DNA of 64,000 nucleotides from the NCBI RefSeq assembly GCF_041380365.1, contig NZ_CP159981.1, positions 1,364,001-1,428,000 on the forward strand, given 5' to 3'. This document shows, piece after piece, positions 1 to 8,169 of this stretch. The notes under the pieces are model-generated. The model made no database searches, was not told the DNA's origin, and was given only the letters and a program-made list of their open reading frames with translations. Both the position numbers and the translations under genes were made by a program. Source of the stretch: Buchananella sp. 14KM1171. GTDB lineage: Bacteria; Actinomycetota; Actinomycetes; Actinomycetales; Actinomycetaceae. Within the stretch, counting starts at the first letter, position 1, and every line of letters starts with the position of its first letter.

Positions 1-61
1 CCGACCGGGGGAGGCCAAGAAATCCCTCTCATGCGGGACGCGCGCCGGTGCCGGCAGGAAA

Positions 62-67
62 TAGCGT
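62..67 (+). promoter_or_regulatory. -10 element of a leaderless promoter (ABC gene)
   Basis: TAGCGT fits the actinobacterial TANNNT -10 box and is followed by 6 nt and then the ATG at 74, so transcription should begin at or beside the start codon. There is no Shine-Dalgarno sequence in the gap. Confidence 0.55.
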
Positions 68-73
68 GAAGAC

Positions 74-952
74 ATGATCAGCGTACGAAATGTCCACCGC
101 TACTTCGGTGACAAGCACGTCCTTGACAACGTCACCTTCGACATCAAACCCGGCCTGATGACCGGCTTCGTCGGCGGCAACGGCGCGGGCAAGACCACCA
201 CCATGCGCATCATTCTGGGTGTCCTTGCGGCCCAGCAAGGGGAGGTGCTTGTAGACGGCAAGCCGATCTCGCCAGGGTTCCGCTCCAGCATCGGCTACAT
301 GCCCGAAGAGCGTGGCCTCTACCCGAAGATGAAGATCATCGACCAGCTCGTCTACCTCGGCCAGTTGCACGGCCAATCTGCCGCCGCCGCAAAGCGTCGC
401 GGCCTGGAGCTGCTCGAGCGGCTTAACCTCAACGGCAAACCGACCGACACGCTCGAGTCCTTGTCGCTCGGCAACCAGCAGCGCGCGCAGATCGCTGCCG
501 CGCTTGTACACGATCCCGTAGCGCTCATCCTCGACGAGCCGTTCTCCGGGCTAGACCCGGCGGCCGTGGACGCCACCCTCGAGGTGTTGCGCGACGTCGC
601 CGCCACCGGTGCACCCGTGCTGTTCTCGTCCCACCAGCTCGACGTCGTCGAGCGCCTCTGCGACGAGCTCGTCATCATCGCCCACGGGCGGATCCGCGCC
701 GCCGGCACCCGCGCCGACATCCTTGCCGCTGACGTCCGCAACGAGTGGGAGCTCCAGATTGCGGGCGACACCGGCTGGGTGCGAGACAGGGGCGTCAAGG
801 TGCTCGAGTTCGACGGCGGCTACGTGAAGTTTCAGGCCGACGAGGCTGCCGCGCAGCGCGTACTCGTCGACGCGGCAGGACGCGGGCACGTCGAACAGTT
901 TGGGCGCGTGCGCCGTAACCTCCACGAGATATACAAGGAGCTGGCCCAGTGA
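74..952 (+). CDS. ABC-2 type transporter ATP-binding protein
   Basis: This is the cytoplasmic ATPase of an ABC-2 type exporter (NatA-like), which powers the membrane partner encoded next. The 292-residue protein has a Walker A motif GGNGAGKTTTMRI near residue 35, a signature motif LSLGNQQRAQ near residue 136, and a Walker B motif ALILDEPFSGLDP with the D-loop following. The SSHQLDVVERLCDE stretch holds the switch histidine. Residues after about 215 form the C-terminal extension common in this subfamily (DUF4162-like). The ATG start has no ribosome binding site but lies 6 nt after a TAGCGT -10 box, indicating leaderless translation. Its stop overlaps the permease start in GTGA, so the two are translationally coupled. 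The cargo is unknown; sodium, peptide or drug export are family possibilities. Confidence 0.93.
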   Translation: MISVRNVHRYFGDKHVLDNVTFDIKPGLMTGFVGGNGAGKTTTMRIILGVLAAQQGEVLVDGKPISPGFRSSIGYMPEERGLYPKMKIIDQLVYLGQLHGQSAAAAKRRGLELLERLNLNGKPTDTLESLSLGNQQRAQIAAALVHDPVALILDEPFSGLDPAAVDATLEVLRDVAATGAPVLFSSHQLDVVERLCDELVIIAHGRIRAAGTRADILAADVRNEWELQIAGDTGWVRDRGVKVLEFDGGYVKFQADEAAAQRVLVDAAGRGHVEQFGRVRRNLHEIYKELAQ

Positions 953-2094
953 CCACCATGCAGACCCCTACGTATGCCCCCATGCAGACCCCTACGCTCA
1001 CTCCGAGCCCAACGTTCTGGACCACGGTCGGCATCGTCGCAAAGCGCGAGATCGTGCAGCGATTCCTGTCGAAGTCGTTCATCATCTCAACCGTCGTCTC
1101 GCTTGTGTTGTTGCTCTTTGCCATCGTCGGACTCCCCCGACTGAGCGAGCTACTAAGCGGTGGCGACACCACCGTCGCCGCTACGGCGGAGGTGGCAGCC
1201 AAGCACCAAGAGCTTCCAGGTGTCGTGTTCCAGGAGGTAGCCGACGAGGCCGCCGCCCGCGAGGCCGTGCAGAGCGAGGTCGTTGACGCCGCCATCGTCG
1301 CCGACGCTGCCTCCCCCACCGGTTTCAAAGTGCTCGGCTTCCGCAATGCACCGGATGGTCTGGTCAGCGAACTATCGGAGAGACCGGAGGTGGAGATCCT
1401 TGACCCGAACGCCCCCAACCCGATGATCGCCTACTTCATTGCGATCGGCTTCGGCGCACTGTGGATGATGTCCGGCATCACGTTCGGGATGAGCATCGGC
1501 AACTCGGTCGTGGAAGAGAAACAGACACGCATCGTCGAAATCCTGCTGGCCTCGGTGTCGTCCCGGGCACTGCTTACCGGCAAGATCGTCGGCAACTCCG
1601 CTGCGGCGATGGTGCAGATCCTGCTCATCGTCGCCGTCGTCCTCGGTGGCACCGCCATCAATGGCAGCGCGGTTCCGGTGGCCGATCTGACGGTGCCACT
1701 GGCTTGGTTTGTGGTCCTGTTCCTGATCGGATTCGTGATGGTGGCCGCCCTCTATGCGGCGGCGGCTGCGCTCGTCTCACGCGCGGAAGACCTCGCGAAC
1801 GTGCAACAGCCAATCATGTGGATGGTCATGATCCCCTACTTCTTGGTGGTCTTCCTTTCCGACAACCCGCTCGCGCTCGCGATCATGAGTTACGTGCCCT
1901 TCTCGGCGCCGGTGTCAGTGCCGATGCGTCTGTTCCTGGGCCAGACGGCCATGTGGGAGCCGGTCATCTCGGTGGTCCTGCTGGCAGTCACGACCGCGCT
2001 GATCATCTTGGTCGCGGCCAAGATCTACGACAACGGTTTGCTGCGTACCGGTAAGCCGCTGAAGTGGAAGGAAGCGCTGAAGAGCGACGCCTGA
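949..2094 (+). CDS. ABC-2 type transporter permease
   Basis: This 381-residue protein is the membrane half of the exporter, of the NatB/ABC2_membrane_3 type. It has one transmembrane segment near residues 40-62 (SFIISTVVSLVLLLFAIVGL), an extracytoplasmic domain to about residue 160, and then five or six more hydrophobic segments up to about residue 365. This is the usual ABC-2 arrangement. GTG 949 overlaps the TGA of the ATPase gene and is preceded by AAGGAG about 10 nt upstream. The residues TPTYAPMQTPTLTPSP at the N-terminus contain a short repeat. A strong hairpin terminator follows at 2110. The transported substrate cannot be inferred. Confidence 0.92.
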   Translation: MTTMQTPTYAPMQTPTLTPSPTFWTTVGIVAKREIVQRFLSKSFIISTVVSLVLLLFAIVGLPRLSELLSGGDTTVAATAEVAAKHQELPGVVFQEVADEAAAREAVQSEVVDAAIVADAASPTGFKVLGFRNAPDGLVSELSERPEVEILDPNAPNPMIAYFIAIGFGALWMMSGITFGMSIGNSVVEEKQTRIVEILLASVSSRALLTGKIVGNSAAAMVQILLIVAVVLGGTAINGSAVPVADLTVPLAWFVVLFLIGFVMVAALYAAAAALVSRAEDLANVQQPIMWMVMIPYFLVVFLSDNPLALAIMSYVPFSAPVSVPMRLFLGQTAMWEPVISVVLLAVTTALIILVAAKIYDNGLLRTGKPLKWKEALKSDA

Positions 2095-2500
2095 GGCGTC
2101 TTCGGCACACTGCGGTCGGTGCGCTATCCCGCCAATGGGGTGGCGCACCGACCGCAGTCCCCGCCTCCGCTCCCCGGGGCCAGGGGCGCGCGCGAAAGCG
2201 ACTGGCACACCCCTGCCTCGCAAATGTTGCAACGGGGTACATGTGACCGCTTGGTGCCATGGCACCGGTCGGTCGCATGTACTCCGACCGCACGCTTGTG
2301 CGCTCGGGGGCACCGCACCACCACGCACCACCCACCACAGCCCCCACCTTCAGCTGCGAAGAGCCGGTTATCCAGAGGGCGCTTCGGGCTGGGGATAACC
2401 GAGAATCGGCACCCTGCGCACCCGCCCTGTTTCTGCGCCGTCCCGCCTGGGATTTTGGTTTTTGCGCGAACACCCGCGCACGAACCGAAAGGAGTTGGCG
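2095..2500. other. Gene-free stretch with two palindromes
   Basis: Besides the terminator at 2110-2157, it holds an imperfect palindrome of about 46 bp at 2237-2282 (GTACATGTGACCG ... CGGTCGCATGTAC around the centre GGTGCCATGGCACC). I see no convincing gene. The palindrome could be a second terminator or an operator ahead of the pilin genes. Confidence 0.6.
2110..2157 (+). terminator. Hairpin terminator after the ABC operon
   Basis: A 15-bp perfect inverted repeat has arms at 2110-2124 (CTGCGGTCGGTGCGC) and 2143-2157, with an 18-nt loop. It starts 15 nt after the permease stop. No long T-run follows, which is common for actinobacterial terminators. Confidence 0.7.
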
Positions 2501-2683
2501 ATGAAGCACATCGAGAAGTGGCGCAAGCGGCTGGAGGCGGAGGACGGGATGGCGACCGCTGAGTACGCCGTCGTGACGCTCGCGGCTGCGGCCTTTGGCG
2601 GCCTGCTGCTGGCGTTGGCCCGGTCCGGCGAGCTGCGCGATGCCCTGCTGGGCATCCTGCGTTCGGCGCTGAGCATCGGATAA
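2501..2683 (+). CDS. DUF4244 Flp-pilin-like small protein
   Basis: A 60-residue protein with a charged N-terminus, the motif EDGMATAEYAVVTLAAAAFGG and one hydrophobic helix. The residues EDGMATAEYAV resemble the class III (Flp/Tad) prepilin pattern, with a Gly cleavage position and Glu+5. DUF4244 proteins sit in actinobacterial Tad clusters just before TadE, as here. ATG 2501 is chosen because GAAAGGAG lies 6-7 nt upstream. The gene is followed after 4 nt by the TadE gene. The assembly ATPase and platform genes (tadA/B/C) are not in the window. Confidence 0.85.
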   Translation: MKHIEKWRKRLEAEDGMATAEYAVVTLAAAAFGGLLLALARSGELRDALLGILRSALSIG

Positions 2684-2687
2684 CGCG

Positions 2688-3053
2688 GTGAGATGGCCAG
2701 GCAGGGCGAAGCCGGAGCGCGGCTCGGTGACTGTCGAGTTCGCGCTGGGGTTCCTGGCGCTGGCGGCCGTGGTGGTCCTGGTTCTGTCCTCGTTCACCCT
2801 GGCGGCGGCCAAGCTCAGGGTGGCCGAGGCGACCAGAACGGCGGCGCGCTTAGCCTCGCTGGACGTGAGCAGCCAAGAGGTAACGCAGGCGGCTCGGCGC
2901 ATCGCCCCTCAGGTCAGCGTGTCCGTGTCGGTCCAGGGGGAGTGGGTGCTGGTGAGCGTGTCAGCCCCCGCTCCCCATCCCGCCCGTTGGTTTGGCCTGG
3001 AGCTCAGCTCGCAGGTCTGGGCGCTGAGGGAGGCGGCGCTACGCCCGCTCTAG
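2688..3053 (+). CDS. TadE family pseudopilin
   Basis: A 121-residue protein with the TadE N-terminal signature ERGSVTVEFALGFLALAA followed by one transmembrane helix and a small extracytoplasmic domain. TadE proteins are minor pilins or scaffolds of the tight-adherence pilus. The gene begins with a GTG codon (GTGAGATGG) at 2688, 4 nt after the DUF4244 stop, and ends in a TAGTG junction with the next TadE-like gene. Gene order DUF4244-TadE-TadE-like-helicase is the known actinobacterial arrangement, supporting the assignment. Confidence 0.85.
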   Translation: MRWPGRAKPERGSVTVEFALGFLALAAVVVLVLSSFTLAAAKLRVAEATRTAARLASLDVSSQEVTQAARRIAPQVSVSVSVQGEWVLVSVSAPAPHPARWFGLELSSQVWALREAALRPL

Positions 3054-3367
3054 TGGGGGTGGTGGCGTTGCTGTTGGCGGCGTGGCTGGCCCTGACCGCG
3101 TTCGCTGCGGCGGGTGCCGCTAGAGCCCAGGCGGCCGGCGCGGCTGACATGGCTGCGCTGGCCGCCGCCACCGCCCTGAGCAGTGGAAATGGCGCGCCCT
3201 GCACCTTGGCGGTCCAGGTGGCGGCCCGCAACGGCGCCGCCCTGACCTCCTGCCAGATATTGGGGGACGACGTTGCCGTGGTGGTCACCGTGCCGGTGCC
3301 GCCGCCCGGCGGGCTGGTGCTGGGGGCGGTGAGCGAGCAGGCCAGGGCCGGCCCGGCCGTGCCCTAA
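2942..3367 (+). CDS. TadE-like protein of the helicase neighbourhood (Rv3654c family)
   Basis: The reading frame ending at TAA 3367 encodes a helix LLLAAWLALTAFAAAGAARA and the conserved AAGAADMAALAAATAL segment of the Rv3654c-type TadE-like family, with two cysteines later (about 40 residues apart in the region PCTLAV/SCQIL). The start is uncertain. GTG 3053 overlaps the TadE stop, which is attractive, but residues just before it (AEGGGATPALV) match the family's conserved E-x-G-S-A-T entry to the helix, implying an upstream start such as GTG 2942 overlapping tadE. Both share the same stop. Function is presumably minor pilin or secretion-related. Confidence 0.65.
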   Translation: MGAGERVSPRSPSRPLVWPGAQLAGLGAEGGGATPALVGVVALLLAAWLALTAFAAAGAARAQAAGAADMAALAAATALSSGNGAPCTLAVQVAARNGAALTSCQILGDDVAVVVTVPVPPPGGLVLGAVSEQARAGPAVP

Positions 3368-3526
3368 GAAATGTTGGTGGGCTGCGCTCTAATGGCTCCA
3401 GGCCGAACGCCGCCTGCGGCTGGCCGCTGCCGTCCGGTGTGGCAGCGGCGGCCGTGGGCGGCTCGGGGGCCGTGGGCGGTAGTGGTGGCCCGTGGCGGCG
3501 GCTCGCGGGCGCAAGCCGATAGTAGT

Positions 3527-3532
3527 TAGGGT
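3527..3532 (+). promoter_or_regulatory. -10 element of a leaderless promoter (methyltransferase)
   Basis: TAGGGT is followed by 6 nt (GGGAAG) and GTG 3539. The same spacing is seen at many other genes in the window. GGGAAG might also act as a weak ribosome binding site, but it directly abuts the start. Confidence 0.5.
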
Positions 3533-3538
3533 GGGAAG

Positions 3539-4723
3539 GTGCGAAGCGTCGAGTTATTTGCAGGTGGGGGCGGTTTGGCGCTCGGCACCCACCTGGCGGG
3601 TTTCAGCACAGAGGTGGTTGCGGAGTGGAATCGCTGGGCATGCGACACCATTCGGGAGAACCAGAGCAATGGTCACCCGCTGGTGGCGGGCGCCCAGGTG
3701 ATCGAGGGGGATGTGCGGGACATCGACTGGTCCGGCCTTGCAGAGGGCGTGGACCTGGTCTCTGGTGGGCCGCCCTGCCAGCCCTTCAGCGCGGGCGGCC
3801 GGGGCCGGGCAGCGGACGACGAGCGTGACATGTTCCCGGCCACAGCCGAAGTTATACGGCGGCTGCGCCCCAGGGCTTTCATTGTGGAGAACGTGCGGGG
3901 CCTGATGCGTCCGGCCTTCGCCGACTACTTCTCCTATGTTCAACTGCGCCTGACCCACCCCGAACTGGTGGCGCACCCGAACGAGAGTTGGGGCGACCAT
4001 TACGCGAGGTTGCAGGCAGAACACACGAGCGTCAGCTCCGATCTCCAGTACAACCTCCTGCCCACTCTGGTCAATGCGGCAGATTATGGTGTGCCGCAGC
4101 AGCGTTGGCGCGTGTTCCTAGTGGGGTTCCGGGCGGATATTGACGCAGAGTGGTCCTTCCCGCAGCCGACCCATTCGGCCGGTGCACTGCGGCGGGTCCA
4201 GGAGAGCGGCGACTACTGGGAAATGCACCAGGTGGCGGAGAAGTCGCGGAGAATTGTCCGCGCTCGGTACACGGATGCGGACCTGGAGATGATGCCCTGG
4301 CGGACGGTGCGAGACGCCATATCCGATCTGCCCAGGCCAGGACGAAAGGGCGCGCTCAACCACATCATTCAACCGGGAGCTCGCGCGTACCCAGGCCACA
4401 CAGGGTCCTACATCGACGCACCTGCGAAGGCGTTGAAGGCGGGAGTGCACGGTGTGCCCGGTGGCGAGAACATGCTGCGGCGGCCGGATGGTTCGGTCCG
4501 TTACTTCACTGTGCGTGAGGCGGCTCGGCTGCAGACCTTCCCGGATACGTACGCGTTGCACGGACCCTGGAGCGAGGCAATGCGGCAACTAGGAAACGCG
4601 GTACCGGTGAAGCTGGCTGAGACCGTGGCGCTGTCGGTGCGCGAGCACTTGGAGCTGGCAGAGACTAGAGAACGCGCGAAAAAGACAGGCCCCACAGAGC
4701 GCCATTTGCGGGCGGTGTCATGA
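3539..4723 (+). CDS. DNA (cytosine-5) methyltransferase of a type II R-M system
   Basis: This 394-residue m5C methyltransferase protects the host from the nuclease encoded next. Motif I is FAGGGGLALG (residue 7 on), motif IV is GGPPCQPFSAGGRG with the catalytic cysteine, motif VI is IVENVRGLM, motif VIII is QQRWRVFLVGFR, and motif X is QLGNAVPVKLAETVA at the C-terminus. The target-recognition region lies between motifs VIII and IX. The stop overlaps the nuclease start (ATGA), so both are co-expressed. The pair sits between the TadE-like gene and the helicase gene that normally adjoin, suggesting acquisition. Because the partner is Eco29kI-like, the target may be CCGCGG; that is inference. Confidence 0.93.
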   Translation: MRSVELFAGGGGLALGTHLAGFSTEVVAEWNRWACDTIRENQSNGHPLVAGAQVIEGDVRDIDWSGLAEGVDLVSGGPPCQPFSAGGRGRAADDERDMFPATAEVIRRLRPRAFIVENVRGLMRPAFADYFSYVQLRLTHPELVAHPNESWGDHYARLQAEHTSVSSDLQYNLLPTLVNAADYGVPQQRWRVFLVGFRADIDAEWSFPQPTHSAGALRRVQESGDYWEMHQVAEKSRRIVRARYTDADLEMMPWRTVRDAISDLPRPGRKGALNHIIQPGARAYPGHTGSYIDAPAKALKAGVHGVPGGENMLRRPDGSVRYFTVREAARLQTFPDTYALHGPWSEAMRQLGNAVPVKLAETVALSVREHLELAETRERAKKTGPTERHLRAVS

Positions 4724-5334
4724 CGTACGAACCCTTCAATCCCCTGGCGATGGACTCCCTGGCGGAGTCGGTTGTTCGCCGACTCATGCAGAGTGCCCCA
4801 GTTCCGCTACAGGGGATTGCGCGCTTCCAGGGCGCTGGAGTGTACGCGATCTACTACACGGGAGATTTCCCCGCGTACGAGATCGTTGCGAGGCAGAACG
4901 TAGAGGGGAAGTGGGATTTGCCGATCTACGTTGGTAAGGCAGTGCCAAAGGGCGGCCGGCAAGGGCTGGAGCTAGGGCAGGACCCGAACAGTGCGGCACT
5001 GTGGGGCCGCTTGCGCGAGCACGCCAAGAGCATTGAAGCCGCCCGGAATCTGAACATCGAGGATTTCTACGTGCGGTGGATCGTGGTGGAAGACATCTGG
5101 ATCCCCCTGGGAGAGTCCACGCTTATCCGCAGTACGCGCCCGGTGTGGAACGCCGTGGTGGATGGGTTTGGCAACCACGACCCTGGCAAGGGGCGCCATC
5201 GGGGCAAAGCCCCGCAATGGGACACGCTCCACCCCGGACGGCCGTGGGCCGAAAAGCTGACTCAGCGCGATCCCGGTGAGGCTGCCCTGATCGAGAGGGG
5301 CGCCATTCAGTACCTGCGCGAGCGGCACAACTGA
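4720..5334 (+). CDS. Eco29kI-like GIY-YIG type II restriction endonuclease
   Basis: A 204-residue protein that resembles the Eco29kI family of GIY-YIG restriction enzymes. Visible elements are GVYAIYYTG (GIY equivalent, about residue 45), LPIYVGKA (YIG equivalent, about residue 70), an arginine/histidine pair in GRLREHAKSI, the metal-binding glutamate in PLGESTLIRS, and the asparagine in FGNHDPGKG. The length matches the family. It overlaps the methyltransferase stop by 4 nt, so translation is coupled, with the methyltransferase made first. The known family member cleaves CCGCGG; the specificity here is untested. It converges with the helicase gene 76 bp away. Confidence 0.85.
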   Translation: MTYEPFNPLAMDSLAESVVRRLMQSAPVPLQGIARFQGAGVYAIYYTGDFPAYEIVARQNVEGKWDLPIYVGKAVPKGGRQGLELGQDPNSAALWGRLREHAKSIEAARNLNIEDFYVRWIVVEDIWIPLGESTLIRSTRPVWNAVVDGFGNHDPGKGRHRGKAPQWDTLHPGRPWAEKLTQRDPGEAALIERGAIQYLRERHN

Positions 5335-5410
5335 AGCCTGTGTGCCTCGGGCTGGCTCCGCAAATCCTGGTTCGGGCCGGGGAAAGACCGTGATGCGGCC
5401 AAACGGGTGC

Positions 5411-8038
5411 CTAGCTGGCCTTCAGCAGGGCGCGCAGCACCCGCACGGCTCCTGCCTTTGAGAGCGGTTCGTTGCCGTTGCCGCACTTGGGGGACTGGAT
5501 GCACAGAGGGCAGCCCGCCTGGCACGGACAGTTCTCGATCAGCTCCAAGGTTGTCTGCACCCACCTGTGTCGGTGCAGGTAGCCGTGGCGAGAAAAGCCG
5601 GCGCCGCCGTCTAGGGCGTCGTGCACAAAGACCGTGGCGCACTGCGTGGTCGGGTGCAGGCGGGCGGACAGTCCGCCCAGGTCCCACCGGTCGCAGTTGG
5701 CTAGCAGCGGCAGCATGGCGATCTGGGCGTGCTCTGCGGCGTGCAACGCCCCGGGCAGCTCCTCCCAGGTGAGGCCCGCTGCCTCCCAGACGGGCTGGGG
5801 CATGGTCCACCACACCGCCTGGGTGAACAGGGTGCGCACCGGCATGTCCAGGGCGTGGTGGGACAACACCATGCCCTCTGCGGTGCTGAGCCGGTCGTAG
5901 CCGGTGACCTGGCCGGTCACCTCCACCATGCCTAGCGACCACTCGCACTGCGTAGCCGACGCGACCGCGTCGACGAAGTGCGGGGGATGCTCCCCGGCGG
6001 CGGGGGAGATGGCGGTCTGGCCGCCAAGGCCGGGGGCGGAAACAAGCCCGGCCCGCTGGGCCGGCTCCTGCACCTCGAGCGGTAGGACGGTGGAGGTGGA
6101 CGATGCGCGGGTGCGGTAGCCCGGCTCACGCCTGGCCTTGACCACCACCGTGTCATCGCGCAGCTCCAGCACGCCGTAGAGGCGGCCCTGGTGGACGTAG
6201 AGCGCGCCGGGGTGAACGGTGGAATCCGCGCGCGCCCCGCCCTCGATCAGCGCGATCACCGCGCCGGTGTCCGCGTCCACCACGTGCAACTGATCCATCT
6301 CACCGCGCAGAGTGGTCAGCTCGTGCGCGGGCCGGGCCAGCGCCACGTTCCAGCACCAGCCGGAGGGTCGCTCCCGCAGCAAGCCCTGCGCGGCTAGCTC
6401 CCGCACCAGCCCCCACCCGGGCAGGCCAAAGACCTCCAGGTCGGCTGCGGTCAGCGGCGCCTCCGCAGCCGCAGCGCACAGGTGCGGACGCAAAACGTGC
6501 GGATTGCCCGGGTCGAACGCGGTCGCCTCGGGGGCCCCGAGCACGAACTCAGGGTGGTGCAACAGGTACTGGTCCAGCGGGTTGGCTGAGGCCACGAAAA
6601 CGGCCAGGCCGGGCGCGCCGGCGCGCCCGGCCCGACCCGCCTGCTGCTGCAGAGACGCCCGGGAACCGGGCCATCCGGCAATTATCACCGCGTCCAGCCC
6701 GGAGACGTCTATCCCCAGCTCCAGCGCACTTGTGGTCACCAGCAGCCGCAGGTCACGGCCCCTGAGCGCTGCCTCCAGCTCCCGTCTTTCTTCCGGCAGG
6801 TAGCCGCCCCGGTAGGCCGCCACGCCCGCGGCGAATTGCTGTGCCCCGCCCCGGCTCAGCTGGTCGCGCACGTGCTCCGCGATCCCCTCCACCCCGGCGC
6901 GCGAGCGCGCAAACACCAGGCTCTGCGCCCCCAATGCGGTGAATCGCGCCGCCAGCCAGGCCGCCTCGGCGGAGGCCGAGATGCGGGGACGCTCGGCAGG
7001 ATCGATCCCCGCTGTCGCCGGCGCCTTCCCCGGAGCGTCGCCCACCCCTGCGGGCTTTCCACCGGTCTCGCCCCCGGCGCGCCCGCCAGGCGCCCCGGCT
7101 GCCGGAACCTTCGCATAGGCCGGCTGCCAGAGCGCCAACATTTGGGGGCCGCGAGGAGAAGCGTCGTCCGTCACCGCCACCACCTGCGCAGGGTCCACCC
7201 CGATTAGGCGGGCCGCAGCGCCAGCAGGATCGGCGGCCGTCGCGGAGGCGAACAGCACGCGCGGCCGCGCCCCGGACATGCGCGCCAACCGCAGCAGGCG
7301 CCGCAAGACCAAGGAAACGTGCGCGCCGAACACGCCGCGATAGGTGTGGCACTCGTCCACGATCACCGTCTCCAGGCCGCGCAGCAGCCGCGACCAGGTG
7401 GAGTGGCGCGGCAGCAGCGCGTGGTGCAGGAAGTCCGGATTGGTCAACACAACGTCCGCGTTCCCGCGCGCCCACAACTTCTCCGCGCGGTCGGCGTCAC
7501 CGTCGGCGGTGGCCACCTGCGCGTCCAGGCCGCAGGCGTCGATCACGCGCCGCAGCCCCGCCGCCTGATCCGCAGCCAGGGCCTTGGTGGGGGCCAAGTA
7601 CAGGGCGGTGGGTCGCGCCCGCCACGCCGCGATCGACGTTCCCCCACCCGCCGCCTCCTGGGAGTTAGCGAGCGCCGACAGGACGGGTAGCCACGCCGCC
7701 AGGGACTTACCTGACCCGGTGCCCGTGGCGATCACCGTGTGACTACCTGCGTGCAAGGAATCGGCCGCCCGCACCTGGTGCTCCCAGGGCTCGGCTACCC
7801 CCAGCGCCCGGTAACCCGCCACCACCCGCGGGTTGGCCCACGCGGGCCAGGCCGAGTGCCGCGCGCTGCGAGCCGGGCTGGAGTGCAGGTGCACCAGTCG
7901 AGAATCCCTGTCCCCGGCCCACCCCAGAAAGCCCAGCAGCTGCCGATGGAGCGCTCCCGCCGCCTGGTTGTCCCCGGGGGCACTGGCTACAGCCCCGCCG
8001 GAATCAAGCACCCTGGGCCCATCTTCCCCGGTGGGCAC
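5411..8038 (-). CDS. DEAD/DEAH-box helicase with C-terminal zinc-binding DUF1998 (Rv3649 family)
   Basis: A superfamily 2 helicase of the type found next to Tad genes. It has motif I ATGTGSGKS, motif II VDECHTYRG (a DECH box), motif III SATAADP, a long Pro/Gly-rich insertion, then LVTTSALELGIDVSGLD and QQAGRAGRAG (motifs V and VI). The C-terminal DUF1998 region has four cysteines in CPCQAGCPLCIQSPKCGNGN, probably binding metal. The related mycobacterial protein is about 770 residues; the frame is open up to 8296 but the first residues there are low complexity and would cross the PAP2 promoter. I chose GTG 8038 (875 residues); GTG 8011 is also possible. Role: probably DNA repair-type unwinding (MrfA-like family); inferred. 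Confidence 0.85.
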   Translation of the reverse strand: MPTGEDGPRVLDSGGAVASAPGDNQAAGALHRQLLGFLGWAGDRDSRLVHLHSSPARSARHSAWPAWANPRVVAGYRALGVAEPWEHQVRAADSLHAGSHTVIATGTGSGKSLAAWLPVLSALANSQEAAGGGTSIAAWRARPTALYLAPTKALAADQAAGLRRVIDACGLDAQVATADGDADRAEKLWARGNADVVLTNPDFLHHALLPRHSTWSRLLRGLETVIVDECHTYRGVFGAHVSLVLRRLLRLARMSGARPRVLFASATAADPAGAAARLIGVDPAQVVAVTDDASPRGPQMLALWQPAYAKVPAAGAPGGRAGGETGGKPAGVGDAPGKAPATAGIDPAERPRISASAEAAWLAARFTALGAQSLVFARSRAGVEGIAEHVRDQLSRGGAQQFAAGVAAYRGGYLPEERRELEAALRGRDLRLLVTTSALELGIDVSGLDAVIIAGWPGSRASLQQQAGRAGRAGAPGLAVFVASANPLDQYLLHHPEFVLGAPEATAFDPGNPHVLRPHLCAAAAEAPLTAADLEVFGLPGWGLVRELAAQGLLRERPSGWCWNVALARPAHELTTLRGEMDQLHVVDADTGAVIALIEGGARADSTVHPGALYVHQGRLYGVLELRDDTVVVKARREPGYRTRASSTSTVLPLEVQEPAQRAGLVSAPGLGGQTAISPAAGEHPPHFVDAVASATQCEWSLGMVEVTGQVTGYDRLSTAEGMVLSHHALDMPVRTLFTQAVWWTMPQPVWEAAGLTWEELPGALHAAEHAQIAMLPLLANCDRWDLGGLSARLHPTTQCATVFVHDALDGGAGFSRHGYLHRHRWVQTTLELIENCPCQAGCPLCIQSPKCGNGNEPLSKAGAVRVLRALLKAS

Positions 8039-8157
8039 GCCAAACCCGCCGGGGGAGGCGGGCACTTGGTTGGCTGCAGGCACCCCACAAGTGTGCCCGC
8101 TGCGGCCAACATTTGGCGCCGCAGCAGCTTGGGCGCGAGACTTTGCGGCCTTCCACG

Positions 8158-8163
8158 TAGGGT
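8158..8163 (+). promoter_or_regulatory. -10 element of a leaderless promoter (PAP2 gene)
   Basis: TAGGGT, then 6 nt, then GTG 8170. It supports that otherwise doubtful start, and it limits how far the helicase gene on the other strand can extend. Confidence 0.5.
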
Positions 8164-8169
8164 GGAGGA

